Of a DNA stretch of 64,000 nucleotides, positions 24,943 to 33,471 are shown piece by piece. Each line of letters begins with the position of its first letter. The first letter of the stretch is position 1. The position numbers were made by a program, and so were the translations under genes. The notes beneath the pieces are model-generated. The model saw only the letters and a program-made list of their open reading frames with translations. It was not told the origin of the DNA and made no database searches. This DNA is from Providencia manganoxydans (GTDB taxonomy: Bacteria; Pseudomonadota; Gammaproteobacteria; Enterobacterales; Enterobacteriaceae), in the NCBI RefSeq assembly GCF_016618195.1, contig NZ_CP067099.1:1550001-1614000 (forward strand). Direction: 5' to 3'.

Positions 24943-25412
24943 TGTCACTCAAACAAAAACTAACTGTGCTAATTGGCGCAGGGGCTTCGGCCATCGCTTT
25001 AACGGTGATTGCGCATTTTGAAGGTGTAAGATATGAACCGTATGAAGACGTGGGCGGGGTTTTAACGGTCTGCTATGGGCATACGGGAATAGATATTGTT
25101 CCCAACAAGACTTACACAAAAGAAGAATGCGATGAGATATTAGAATTAGATTTCGAATTAACAAAAATGCAGGTTGATAGATTAGTGAAAGTTCCTATCA
25201 ATGATTATACAAAAGCAGCTCTATATTCATTTGCTTTTAATGTTGGAACTAATGCATTTGCAAGATCAACAATGCTTAAAAAACTCAATGCGGGTGATCA
25301 ATACGGTGCTTGTGAAGAATTAAAAAAATGGGTTTATGTTAAAAAGAAAGTATGGCGTGGGCTTGTAAACCGTCGAGAAGCGGAGGCAGCTATATGTCAT
25401 GGAAACCTATAG
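24942..25412 (+). CDS. SAR endolysin (GH24 lysozyme)
   Basis: Encodes 156 aa. A weakly hydrophobic, Ala/Gly-rich N-terminal helix (LIGAGASAIALTVIA) is a signal-anchor-release segment that lets the enzyme reach the membrane without the holin. The muramidase triad is in HFEGVRYEPYEDVGGVLTVC: Glu, then Asp, then Thr. FAFNVGTNAFARSTML and VNRREAE are further family motifs. It cuts the glycan strands of peptidoglycan. The cysteine after the active site may take part in activation. Confidence 0.9.
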   Translation: MSLKQKLTVLIGAGASAIALTVIAHFEGVRYEPYEDVGGVLTVCYGHTGIDIVPNKTYTKEECDEILELDFELTKMQVDRLVKVPINDYTKAALYSFAFNVGTNAFARSTMLKKLNAGDQYGACEELKKWVYVKKKVWRGLVNRREAEAAICHGNL

Positions 25413-25567
25413 TGGCTGTAATTCTCTTTATGCTGTTAGCGATATCAATAATTGTATTTGGTGCCTACAGACTAACTGACAATACATGCGGCATTGATAA
25501 AGCCAGTTTAGAAAAGCGCTGCCAGAAAGCTATCGACCACTATAAAGGTCGGCAAGTTAATTTTTAA
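25394..25567 (+). CDS. 57-aa single-TM protein in the lysis cassette
   Basis: Start set at 25394 with SD CGGAGG. It overlaps the 3' end of the endolysin in another frame. One membrane segment (IVAVILFMLLAISIIVFGAY) is followed by a polar tail with two cysteines (NTCGIDKASLEKRCQKAIDH). Location suggests a role in lysis, perhaps a second holin or a holin regulator. Family not recognised. Confidence 0.55.
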   Translation: MSWKPIVAVILFMLLAISIIVFGAYRLTDNTCGIDKASLEKRCQKAIDHYKGRQVNF

Positions 25568-25587
25568 TCTTCTAGGTGGTAACTACC

Positions 25588-26034
25588 ATGAATACAGTCA
25601 GAGCATTGTTATTTGTCGCTGCATGGATGGCCATTTGGGGAATGTGGAAACAACACGAAAGGATAGGTGAGTTAAACACTAAGAATGCCGAACTGCTTGT
25701 TGAACTAGCTGACCAAGTCAAAGCTAATGAAGAATACCAAGAACGTGTCCAATCCCTGCATAAACTCGATACTAAACATACTCAGGAACTAGCCAATGCA
25801 AAAAGTGAAATTGATAAGTTACGTATTGCTGCTGAGCGCAATCCTGAGCGGGTGTACATCAGAGCCAGTTGCCCGAAAGTCGAAACCAATTCCACCTCCG
25901 GCTTGGATGATGGAGCAACCGCCAGACCTACTGACACCGCTATCCGAAATTATTGGTTACTCAGAAACAGAATTGCAGAACTAACGAGAATGGTATTAGG
26001 GCTGCAAGATTACATTAGAACGGAGTGTTATTAG
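25588..26034 (+). CDS. inner-membrane spanin Rz
   Basis: Encodes 148 aa from the ATG at 25588 (SD AGGTGG). An N-terminal TM anchor (LLFVAAWMAIWGMW) precedes a long periplasmic coiled coil (RIGELNTKNAELLVELADQV, then HTQELANAKSEIDKLRIAAE) and the C-terminal RVYIRASCPKV region conserved in Rz proteins. It pairs with Rz1 to fuse inner and outer membranes in the last lysis step. Confidence 0.9.
   Translation: MNTVRALLFVAAWMAIWGMWKQHERIGELNTKNAELLVELADQVKANEEYQERVQSLHKLDTKHTQELANAKSEIDKLRIAAERNPERVYIRASCPKVETNSTSGLDDGATARPTDTAIRNYWLLRNRIAELTRMVLGLQDYIRTECY
25796..25984 (+). CDS. outer-membrane spanin lipoprotein Rz1
   Basis: Encodes 62 aa, wholly inside Rz in the +1 frame, as in lambda. Signal peptide with lipobox LSGC at residues 17-20, then a Pro-rich stretch (KSKPIPPPAWMMEQPPDLL). 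The mature protein is about 43 aa. Confidence 0.88.
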   Translation: MQKVKLISYVLLLSAILSGCTSEPVARKSKPIPPPAWMMEQPPDLLTPLSEIIGYSETELQN

Positions 26035-26044
26035 AGGGCTGTTA

Positions 26045-26158
26045 ATGTTTGGTAATGACTCATACGCACCAGCTTTCCTTATCCTAGGCATTGCATGTGC
26101 TGTTCTTGGATGGGGAATAATCGAAGGCCTCATTTATCTCTGCAAGTGGGTGTTTTAG
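26045..26158 (+). CDS. 37-aa membrane peptide
   Basis: SD AGAGGG 5 nt before the ATG, 10 bp after Rz. Encodes one hydrophobic helix (PAFLILGIACAVLGWGIIEG) with a short charged C-terminus (CKWVF). Many phages carry such a small membrane gene near lysis genes. Translation is not proven. Confidence 0.4.
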   Translation: MFGNDSYAPAFLILGIACAVLGWGIIEGLIYLCKWVF

Positions 26159-26284
26159 AGGATGAGTTACTAACGCAACTTAAAAGATCAAATAATGATA
26201 TTTCACGTAAATTCAATCATTGATAATGAGCAACTAAGCCCCAAGCTTATATTTACCTAATAACCATTAGTAAATGAGAATAGT

Positions 26285-26515
26285 ATGGATACAGAAATAA
26301 AATTTGAGACCTTAGATTCGCTTATATTGTACTTCATTAAAGTAAAGGGTAGGAATTCGTTTCTAACGATACAAGAAATAATAGATTTATCTCATAAACA
26401 TGGGGAGTTTGAGTGTACGGTTGATAGCGTAAGAGCGAAAATTATTGAGCTTGCCGAATTACGTGATTTGTTCACAGCAACAAAATATGGGCTCATTGAT
26501 AGCATAGGTATTTAG
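26285..26515 (+). CDS. small winged-helix-like protein
   Basis: Encodes 76 aa (LDSLILYFIKVKGRNSFLTI, then QEIIDLSHKHGEFECTVDSV) with a predicted helix-turn-helix and a C-terminal wing (DLFTATKYGLIDSI). Similar in build to the ORF at 22920. Last gene before a terminator and an IS element. Function unknown. Confidence 0.5.
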   Translation: MDTEIKFETLDSLILYFIKVKGRNSFLTIQEIIDLSHKHGEFECTVDSVRAKIIELAELRDLFTATKYGLIDSIGI

Positions 26516-26554
26516 TAGTTAATACCATAAAAATAATCACTAGAACTCTATTAC

Positions 26555-26583
26555 AAAGCCTACTTTCGAGTGGGCTTTATTTA
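26555..26583 (+). terminator. terminator after the lysis genes
   Basis: AAAGCCTAC-TTTCGA-GTGGGCTTT (with one G-T pair) followed by ATTTAT. It would separate lysis genes from the packaging genes unless antitermination is active. Confidence 0.65.
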
Positions 26584-26643
26584 TAAGGGGTGACCGGTCC
26601 TAAATAAAGTTGACACTTTTCCAATCTAAAATTGGAGAGTGTA

Positions 26644-27051
26644 ATGAAACCAATAGGTAAACGAACTCAACGTGATTATTCTCTTGCCTTTAAACTGGCG
26701 GTTGTTGACCAAGTAGAAAAAGGCGAGCTCACCTATAAACAAGCTCAATATCGATATGGCATACAGGGGCGTTCAACTGTTTTGGTTTGGTTACGTAAGC
26801 ATGGTAGATTAGATTGGTCGGAAGGTACGCCCAATACTCTTTATAAAGGTGCTGCTATGAACCAAACCTCGGAGCAACAAACACCTGAACAACGCATTAA
26901 AGCCCTTGAAAAAGAGCTTGAGGAGATGCAGCTCAAAGCTGATTTTTTTGAGGCGGTTGTCAAAGTGATGGATAGGGATTTTGGAGTTCGCCTCTCAAAA
27001 AAGCGCAAAGCCGAGTTATTAAGGAAAAAACGGTTGAAAAACTCACCGTAA
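26644..27051 (+). CDS. IS3-family OrfA
   Basis: Encodes 135 aa, start ATG at 26644 with SD GGAG. An HTH domain (YSLAFKLAVVDQVEKGELTY, then KQAQYRYGIQGRSTVLVWLR) is followed by a leucine-zipper-like coiled coil (RIKALEKELEEMQLKADFFE). It binds the IS ends and controls transposition. Confidence 0.9.
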   Translation: MKPIGKRTQRDYSLAFKLAVVDQVEKGELTYKQAQYRYGIQGRSTVLVWLRKHGRLDWSEGTPNTLYKGAAMNQTSEQQTPEQRIKALEKELEEMQLKADFFEAVVKVMDRDFGVRLSKKRKAELLRKKRLKNSP

Positions 27052-27068
27052 CCAAAGCTTGTCGTTTT

Positions 27069-27854
27069 ATGAAAATCACTCGGCAAGCCTATTACAAACG
27101 TCAAGATACGTCTGATAAGCGGAAAAAATTAGATGCAATTATTGTTTGTGCTGTGAAATCTGAGCGAACAGTTCACCCTAGGCTTGGGGTGAGAAAATTA
27201 CACTTTCTTTTGAAACAAAAACAATTAATTATTGGTCGTGACCGATTATTTTCTTTGTTGAGAGAACATCGCTTATTAGTGCCTAATAAGCGGTCATATC
27301 ATCGAACAACATTGAGTCATCATCGATTTCATCGACATCCAAATTTAATTAAATCAGGGTTTATCCCTTCACAACCGGAGCAACTGTGGGTTGCTGATAT
27401 TACGTATTTATCCACACACGAAGGAGATACTTATTTAAGTCTGATCACCGATGCTTATTCGCGAAAAATAGTGGGTTATCATCTTGATGACAATATGAAA
27501 ACAAAAGCCGTCAAGAAATCATTTGTACAAGCATTAAAAAAACGAAGTTCAACCACGACCTTGATCCATCATTCAGATCGAGGCTTACAATACTGTTCGT
27601 CGGAATATCAGGAAATCCATAAAAAACATAATATTCAATGTTCTATGACGGATGGCTATGACTGTTATCAAAATGCATTAGCAGAGCGAGTCAATGGGAT
27701 ATTAAAAATGGAATATTTGTTAATAAAGCCGAGAAATTTAGAACAGGCTAGGAGGTTGGTTGAAGAATCAATACAGATTTATAATGAAAGGCGACCTCAT
27801 TTATCATTAAACTATAAAACGCCCGATGAGGTTCATCGAGCATTTTATACCTGA
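27069..27854 (+). CDS. IS3-family OrfB transposase (DDE)
   Basis: Encodes 261 aa as an independent frame, but the frame is open upstream to the AAAAAAG slip site at 26997-27003 and reads naturally across it (KEKTVEKLTVTKACRF), so the active product is an OrfAB fusion by -1 frameshift. Catalytic residues: D in WVADITYL, D in HHSDRGLQY, E in ALAERVNGILKMEY. No interruptions, so probably active. Confidence 0.9.
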   Translation: MKITRQAYYKRQDTSDKRKKLDAIIVCAVKSERTVHPRLGVRKLHFLLKQKQLIIGRDRLFSLLREHRLLVPNKRSYHRTTLSHHRFHRHPNLIKSGFIPSQPEQLWVADITYLSTHEGDTYLSLITDAYSRKIVGYHLDDNMKTKAVKKSFVQALKKRSSTTTLIHHSDRGLQYCSSEYQEIHKKHNIQCSMTDGYDCYQNALAERVNGILKMEYLLIKPRNLEQARRLVEESIQIYNERRPHLSLNYKTPDEVHRAFYT

Positions 27855-27901
27855 AAAGTTGTCAACCTATATCAGGACTAGTCATTAAGGAGATAAACAC
27901 G

Positions 27902-28930
27902 ATGGCTAAACCGGATTGGGGGACGCTACAGCAACAGTTCCTCACCGAACATGCTAAATCAGGAATATCCCCTAAAGAGTGGAGTGAAACCCAAGGACTT
28001 AATTACGCAACTGCACGTCGATACATCAAGATATCGAATGCGCAGAGTGCGCAAAAAACTGCGCACAAGAAATTGCGCACTGCGCACGATAAAGAATGCG
28101 CAAAAGAACCTATATGTAATAGCGCAATACCAACTGCGCAGAGTAGAGAACAAGATAGTGCGCACGATGATGAAAGTACGTTCAACCTGTGCAATTACGG
28201 GCTTAACGATATGCAGTTCAGATTCGTCAATGAGTATCTTGTCGATTTAAATAGGACGGCAGCTTATAAAAGAGCCGGTGGAAATGGCGAAGGTAATACT
28301 GCCTATGTTGGCGCTAGTCGGATGTACAGAAATGCTAAGGTCAATCGCGCAATTACAGACGCATTAGCAGAACGAGAACGCAGAACTCAAATCACCCAAG
28401 ATGCCGTATTAAAAATGTGGTGGGATATTGCAACTGCAGACGTTAACGAGCTAACTGAATATCGCCGGTTATGCTGTCGTCATTGCTGGGGCTTTGGCTT
28501 TAATTATCAGTGGCGTGATGCGATAGAATTTGAAGATGCTGTTACTGAAGCTAGGGTGAAGAAGAAAAAGATACCGCATGATAACGGTGGTTACGGTTAT
28601 GACAATTCACTCGATCCTAATCCCGATTGTCCGCGTTGTAATGGTTTTGGTATTGGTCATGCGCATTTTCATGATACACGCGATTTAACTGGCGCAGCTC
28701 GTCGTTTATTTGCTGGTGTGAAAGAGGGTAAGTTTGGTGTTGAGGTGATTACTCGTAATCAAGACGATGCGCTTAAAATGGTTGCACAGCATTTAGGGAT
28801 GGTTAAGAACAAGACTGAAATAACTGGTGCTGATGGTGGGCCTATTCAATCAACTGGGATTGATCTAAGCCACCTAAGTTTTGAACAACTAATGAAATTG
28901 AGGAGTAAAAAGAGTAAAGAGAAAAATTAA
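27902..28930 (+). CDS. terminase small subunit
   Basis: Encodes 342 aa. An N-terminal HTH (SGISPKEWSETQGLNYATAR) is followed by a low-complexity stretch coded by TGCGCA-rich DNA (residues 45-90). The Terminase_2 domain begins LNDMQFRFVNEYLVDLNRTA, and an insertion holds two CxxC-type zinc knuckles (CCRHCWGFG and CPRCNGFG). It recognises phage DNA for packaging. SD AAGGAG. Its 3' end overlaps the antisense receiver gene by 4 bp. Confidence 0.9.
   Translation: MAKPDWGTLQQQFLTEHAKSGISPKEWSETQGLNYATARRYIKISNAQSAQKTAHKKLRTAHDKECAKEPICNSAIPTAQSREQDSAHDDESTFNLCNYGLNDMQFRFVNEYLVDLNRTAAYKRAGGNGEGNTAYVGASRMYRNAKVNRAITDALAERERRTQITQDAVLKMWWDIATADVNELTEYRRLCCRHCWGFGFNYQWRDAIEFEDAVTEARVKKKKIPHDNGGYGYDNSLDPNPDCPRCNGFGIGHAHFHDTRDLTGAARRLFAGVKEGKFGVEVITRNQDDALKMVAQHLGMVKNKTEITGADGGPIQSTGIDLSHLSFEQLMKLRSKKSKEKN
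28039..28164. promoter_or_regulatory. cluster of TGCGCA hexamers in terS, candidate pac/cos recognition site
   Basis: TGCGCA occurs eight times in 126 bp, at 28039, 28048, 28060, 28074, 28081, 28097, 28135 and 28159, plus AGCGCA at 28121. TGCGCACGAT appears twice. The encoded peptide is low-complexity, so DNA rather than protein seems to be under selection. Packaging sites often lie inside terS. Confidence 0.5.
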
Positions 28931-29562
28931 ATTGGTAACATTGCTAAAAGCTCGGTTCCTGATGAAGTTATATCAGTAACACCTGCTTTTTTAGCCTCTT
29001 CGCGTAAATTAGTAGAGGCCCAATTACCGCAGAAAATGAAAACCGGAGTTTGAATATTAAGATTTCTTATTTCTTTTGTAAGAGTTATTCCGGCCCGATC
29101 GTCTTTGGGTCTTCCCATATCGGATATTATAACATCAAAATTATTTTGTTTGATTCTTTCAATAGCATCAGTTGTTGAAAGTGAAGTATCTACATCTACA
29201 TGATTCATTTTTAGTGTTTCAATCAAATAGCTATTATTTGAAGGACTATCATCAACCCATAAGACCCTTTTTCTCATTGAAATATTAGATTGCACATTTG
29301 TTTCTGAATTAGGGTGTAATGTGTTTATTTTCTTTTCCATTTCAACAAGTTTAGATTGTAGGTCTAGAATAATGTGGCCTTGTTGTATTGAATTTTCTTT
29401 CAAATTTAGTTCAAATCCTGAGACTTTTATATTTAACTTGCCATCAAAGAAAGTGTCTATGAGCTTTAATAGATGCTTTCTAAAATAACAGATTAAAAAA
29501 CATACAATCAATGGCCATAATAAAGAAGATAATGCAGATAAAATAGCAGGTATAACATCCAT
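28927..29562 (-). CDS. membrane-anchored stand-alone receiver (REC) domain protein
   Basis: Encodes 211 aa. An N-terminal TM helix (ALSSLLWPLIVCFLICYF) leads to a linker with a coiled coil (IILDLQSKLVEMEKKINTL) and a C-terminal receiver domain: acidic pair in VLWVDDSPSNN, phospho-acceptor Asp in DVIISDMGRPKDDRAG. The switch Thr/Ser and the conserved Lys are not in place (FIFCGNWAS and VTDITSSGTEL), so it is an atypical receiver. No output domain and no kinase nearby. It lies antisense between terS and terL, is AT-rich and is probably expressed in the lysogen. Function unknown; lysogenic conversion or defence are possible. Confidence 0.7.
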   Translation of the reverse strand: MDVIPAILSALSSLLWPLIVCFLICYFRKHLLKLIDTFFDGKLNIKVSGFELNLKENSIQQGHIILDLQSKLVEMEKKINTLHPNSETNVQSNISMRKRVLWVDDSPSNNSYLIETLKMNHVDVDTSLSTTDAIERIKQNNFDVIISDMGRPKDDRAGITLTKEIRNLNIQTPVFIFCGNWASTNLREEAKKAGVTDITSSGTELLAMLPI

Positions 29563-29800
29563 AACGAATTATCCTTATTTGATTAGGATGGTTGAGAAGA
29601 TACTTATTGATAAGAGTATATTAGATTCATAGATACTATGGAACTAACAATAATTGATGCTGTGATTAAAAGTGCATTGATATTATTGCCTTTTTTATAA
29701 ACATGTAAGGTGTTTTTTATATAACTGTTGATTAGATTAAATTATTATATTTTTTATCCAATTTAAATGAGTGTTTTGCCCTTATAAATTAGGTACAACC

Positions 29801-31198
29801 ATGAATATCGATTTCAGTTTGTTTGATGAAGAGATCGAAAGGGAGATAGCACGCCGTAGTTTGCATGAATTCATTCAGTACATAAACCCTGAATACATCA
29901 CAAGCCATTTCTCTCAAACGGTATGTGATGCGCTCGACCAGTTCTTGATTGATATGATGGAAGGTAAGCGCCCTAAGTTAATATTAGGCGCACCGCCACA
30001 GCATGGTAAGTCTGATATTGTTTCCCGCTATCTTCCTGCCTACTTCTTTGGAAAATACCCTAACATGCGCGTCGGGGCGCTGTCGTATTCGTCTGATTTA
30101 GCCGGTGATATGAACACTGATGTTCAGCGAATTATGATGTCGGCTGAATATCGTGTGTTATTTCCAAAGAGCTGGTTAGGTAACAAGCCCGAGAATGGCA
30201 TCGCTGTTAAACGTAACTCTGATGAGTTCGGCATTGTCAATCATAAAGGCAGCTATGTGTGTGCGGGTGTTGGTGGCCCACTAACGGGTAAAAAAGTTGA
30301 CCTCGGCATTATCGATGACCCGATAAAAAACTCGAAAGAAGCACTTAGCCCGACGGTTAAAAAGTCGATTTGGAATTGGTACGTTTCGACCTTTAAGACT
30401 CGCTTATCAAAAAACAGCGGCGAAATCATCATGGCCACGCGGTGGGCGACCGATGATTTATCAGGCCAACTAAAAGAAAAAGCCCCTGAAACCAAAGTGC
30501 TTGCATTCCCTGCCATTAATGAGCAAGGGGAAGCGTTGGTACCTGAACTTCACCCCATTGATAAGCTGTTAGAAACCAAAGCGATCCTTGGTGATTACTT
30601 CTGGTCTGCCATGTATCAACAATCGCCGAAGCCGGGTGATGGTCAAATCTTCCACGAAGAGTTTGTACGCTATTACTTACCTAAAGACCTACCGGATAAG
30701 TTCGATAAAGTTATCCATAGCTGGGATATGACCTTTAAAGACAGCGACGGTACTGACTATGTTGTTGGTCAGGTTTGGGGCAAGAAAGATGCCAATGCCT
30801 ATTTGCTCTATCAAATTCGAAAACGCATGAGCTTTACTCAAACTAAGGATGCCGTGAAGCTGCTCGCGGAAAAATTCCCTGAAGGGCGCCGTAAGCTGGT
30901 GGAGGATAAAGCTAATGGTCCTGCAGTTATCGACTCTCTTAAATCATCGGTATCAGGCTTAATTCCCGTTGAGCCTGATGGCAGCAAAATCGCACGCGCT
31001 CACGCCTGTACCGCTGAATGGGAGGCGGGCAACGTGTGGCTACCGCACAAAGACATTGCACCGTGGATAGTGGAAACCGTGGAGGAAATTACCACGTTCC
31101 CATTCGCGGGTCATGACGATACGGTGGATGCGATGACGCAGGCGCTGCGTGATTTATACCAGAAGAAAAAAGGCGGTTTCTTTACAACCAAGAGGTAA
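29801..31198 (+). CDS. terminase large subunit
   Basis: Encodes 465 aa from the ATG at 29801 (SD AGGT). ATPase part: Walker A GAPPQHGKS, then the VGALSYSSDLAGDMN region, and Walker B LGIIDDPIK. Nuclease part: VIHSWDMTFKDSDGTDYVVG (first Asp), KLVEDKANGPAV and FAGHDDTVDAMTQAL (last Asp). It cuts and pumps phage DNA. Split from terS by the antisense receiver gene. Confidence 0.93.
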   Translation: MNIDFSLFDEEIEREIARRSLHEFIQYINPEYITSHFSQTVCDALDQFLIDMMEGKRPKLILGAPPQHGKSDIVSRYLPAYFFGKYPNMRVGALSYSSDLAGDMNTDVQRIMMSAEYRVLFPKSWLGNKPENGIAVKRNSDEFGIVNHKGSYVCAGVGGPLTGKKVDLGIIDDPIKNSKEALSPTVKKSIWNWYVSTFKTRLSKNSGEIIMATRWATDDLSGQLKEKAPETKVLAFPAINEQGEALVPELHPIDKLLETKAILGDYFWSAMYQQSPKPGDGQIFHEEFVRYYLPKDLPDKFDKVIHSWDMTFKDSDGTDYVVGQVWGKKDANAYLLYQIRKRMSFTQTKDAVKLLAEKFPEGRRKLVEDKANGPAVIDSLKSSVSGLIPVEPDGSKIARAHACTAEWEAGNVWLPHKDIAPWIVETVEEITTFPFAGHDDTVDAMTQALRDLYQKKKGGFFTTKR

Positions 31199-31202
31199 TT
31201 CT

Positions 31203-32705
31203 ATGTGGCCGTTTAAAAGGCGAAAAATTGCAGAGCAGATTGCACCGCCGAAGCGGTCAGCATTTACCACAGATTTGTACCCTGCATTAGCAAAAGATAA
31301 GGGATTTAACGGATTAGATTTGCCACAACCAGTGATTAACGGTGTGGGGATGGATAGCATTGATACTTCCGTGCCGTCATTCAAAGGTGAGCAAGTTTAT
31401 GGTGTACCCGAATCGCAAGCGGCTTGGTATGCGAGCCAAATGTTTATTGGCAACAATATGTGCGCCATTATTGCGAAACATTGGCTGGTGGATAAGGCTT
31501 GTAATATGCCTGCCCGTGATGCCATTCGTCAAGGGTATGATATTGATTGCGATAATGACGATGACAGCGCTATCAGTAAAAAGCTGCGTAAACGCGATAA
31601 AAAGTACCGTATACAACATCACTTGAAGGAGCTTATTCACTTTGGGCGTGTATATGGCGGTCGATTAGCATTGTTTGTGGTGGAAACTTCAAACCCGAAA
31701 GAGTGGTATGAAAATCCGTTCAATCTCGATGGTGTGATCAAAGGAATGTATAAGGGGATCAAGCAAATTGACCCACAATGGGTAACGCCTGATTTAACCG
31801 ACTCCAATATCCAAGACCCTGCTAGCATGGATTTTTACGACCCCACTTATTATGTGATTGGCGGTCGCAAATACCATAAATCGCACTTTATTAAGTTTGT
31901 CCCGTTCCCCGTGCCTAACGTGCTGAAGCCGCTGTATAACTATTTCGGCGTATCAGTGCCAGAGCGCATTTATGAGCGTGTTTATGCCTCTGAACGCACC
32001 GCCAATGAAGCGCCACAACTGGCGATGACCAAGCGGTTATTGACGATTGGCATGGCTGACCCTGAAGGTGCAGATAAGAACACAATTCAGGAAAACATGC
32101 TTTATTTTATGGAGATGCGCGATAACTATGGCGTGCAAGTGATGGGGAAAGAGGACGTTGCACAGCAGTTTGACACCTCATTAGCGGATTTAGATGCCAC
32201 CATTATGACGCAATACCAGTTAGTGGCAGCGGCAGCAAATGTACCCGCCACTAAGTTACTCGGTACCACGCCAAAGGGCTTTAATGCCACGGGTGAGTAT
32301 GAAGAGTCGAACTACCGTGAAGAGCTGGAAAGTGTGCAATCGAACGACTTAGAAGAACTCTTGCAGCGTCATTACGACATGTTGATGCGTAGCGAAGAAC
32401 TACCACTGACTGAAATATCAGTGACATGGGCGCCACTCGATAGCCCAACGGCGGCAGAGAGTGCCGATATTGAGTTGAAATCAGCTCAGACGGACGCGGC
32501 TCTAGCGGCTACGGGTGCCATTGATGGGTTGGATATCCGTAAAAAACTGGCTGCAGATAAAGAGTCGAGCTATTACGGCATTGATGTGAACGAGAGTGAC
32601 TATGTCGAGACGAATACGAGTCCGAACGAAAAAGGCGAAGTGGGCAACCGCCCGCCAAGCGGTATTGAAGGGCAAACCCCTGCAGTATTCAGCAGCGCCA
32701 TCTAG
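31203..32705 (+). CDS. portal protein (DUF1073 family)
   Basis: Encodes 500 aa; start set at 31203 with SD AGAGG. Family features: YASQMFIGNNMCAIIAKHWL, then VDKACNMPARDAI, RRKHLKELIHFGRVYGG-like segment, and PATKLLGTTPKGFNATGEYE. DUF1073 proteins are the portals of a group of tailed phages; databases also link this family name to Acb1 anti-CBASS proteins, but the length and position here fit the portal. Its 3' end overlaps the next gene by 104 bp. Confidence 0.85.
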   Translation: MWPFKRRKIAEQIAPPKRSAFTTDLYPALAKDKGFNGLDLPQPVINGVGMDSIDTSVPSFKGEQVYGVPESQAAWYASQMFIGNNMCAIIAKHWLVDKACNMPARDAIRQGYDIDCDNDDDSAISKKLRKRDKKYRIQHHLKELIHFGRVYGGRLALFVVETSNPKEWYENPFNLDGVIKGMYKGIKQIDPQWVTPDLTDSNIQDPASMDFYDPTYYVIGGRKYHKSHFIKFVPFPVPNVLKPLYNYFGVSVPERIYERVYASERTANEAPQLAMTKRLLTIGMADPEGADKNTIQENMLYFMEMRDNYGVQVMGKEDVAQQFDTSLADLDATIMTQYQLVAAAANVPATKLLGTTPKGFNATGEYEESNYREELESVQSNDLEELLQRHYDMLMRSEELPLTEISVTWAPLDSPTAAESADIELKSAQTDAALAATGAIDGLDIRKKLAADKESSYYGIDVNESDYVETNTSPNEKGEVGNRPPSGIEGQTPAVFSSAI

Positions 32706-33471
32706 CCGTTATCAACGTGATATGTCACGGTTAATCAGCTCAATGATTAAAGACTATGAAAACGTATTTAGTGAATTGAGTGATGATTTTGACGGCGCCA
32801 CGATGGATGCCAGCATTGCGAGTCAAACACGGATTTGGCTCAACCGGTTAAAACGTAAGTGGGATAAAATCTTTAATACGCAGTCTAGCGCCATGGCCGA
32901 TAAGCTGGTTTCCCAAGTGGATATCGGCGCGCAGCGTAATTTAGACGACTCCCTTAAACAGCTTTCAGGCGGCATCACAATTAAAACACCAGCGATGCCT
33001 GAAGCGTTAAAAGACAAAATGATTGCTGCAACAGCTGAAAATGTCTCTCTGATTAAATCCATTCCTAGCCAATTTCATCAACGTATCGAAAGTGCTGCCC
33101 TGCGCTCTATTTCCCAAGGGGGCGAGGGTGCGAAAACCTTATTAGATGAAATCAGGCACACTGGCAGCGTCACAGAAAGCCGAGCGAATTTTATCGCCGT
33201 TGACCAAACGAGAAAAATTACGACTGCGGCAAACTATGAACGCATGAAATCAGCGGGAATTCGTAAGGCTATTTGGCATCACTCCGGTGGAAGCGCCGAG
33301 CCGAGAGAGTGGCATCTACAGTTAGACGGTGAAGTCTTTGATTTAGATAACCCACCGATTATTGACACAAAAACGGGCGAACGTGGATTACCGGGTCAAT
33401 TACCTAACTGCAAATGCTTTTGGACGCCTGTTATCGATTTTAGTGGGGAAGAAAGTGGCGAGGAGACATGA
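32602..33471 (+). CDS. head morphogenesis protein (Mu gp30/SPP1 gp7-like)
   Basis: Encodes 289 aa if started at 32602 (GAGAG upstream); a later start is possible. Typical end motif: IRKAIWHHSGGSAEPREWHL, then DGEVFDLDNPP, and a Cys-containing PGQLPNCKCFWTPV. These proteins enter the prohead with the portal and help DNA injection or assembly. The long overlap with the portal gene suggests coupling. Confidence 0.8.
   Translation: MSRRIRVRTKKAKWATARQAVLKGKPLQYSAAPSSRYQRDMSRLISSMIKDYENVFSELSDDFDGATMDASIASQTRIWLNRLKRKWDKIFNTQSSAMADKLVSQVDIGAQRNLDDSLKQLSGGITIKTPAMPEALKDKMIAATAENVSLIKSIPSQFHQRIESAALRSISQGGEGAKTLLDEIRHTGSVTESRANFIAVDQTRKITTAANYERMKSAGIRKAIWHHSGGSAEPREWHLQLDGEVFDLDNPPIIDTKTGERGLPGQLPNCKCFWTPVIDFSGEESGEET

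Larger units (their letters stand above)
26591..27884 (+). mobile_element. IS3-family insertion sequence, apparently intact
   Basis: About 1294 bp. Ends are TGACCGGTCCT...AGTTGACA and TGTCAACCT...AGGACTAGTCA, inverted repeats of about 25 bp with mismatches and TG...CA termini. Two ORFs overlap through a -1 frameshift. No clear target duplication flanks it. It sits between a terminator and terS and leaves the terS SD (AAGGAG) intact. Confidence 0.85.

Noticed and set aside
26591..27884. Target site duplication for the first IS element
   Set aside because: The bases flanking the TG...CA ends do not match at 3 or 4 bp, so no duplication is claimed.
31203..32705. Anti-CBASS Acb1 label for the DUF1073 protein
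   Set aside because: Length, position after TerL and overlap with a gp7/gp30-like gene fit a portal; the anti-CBASS label comes from family naming.
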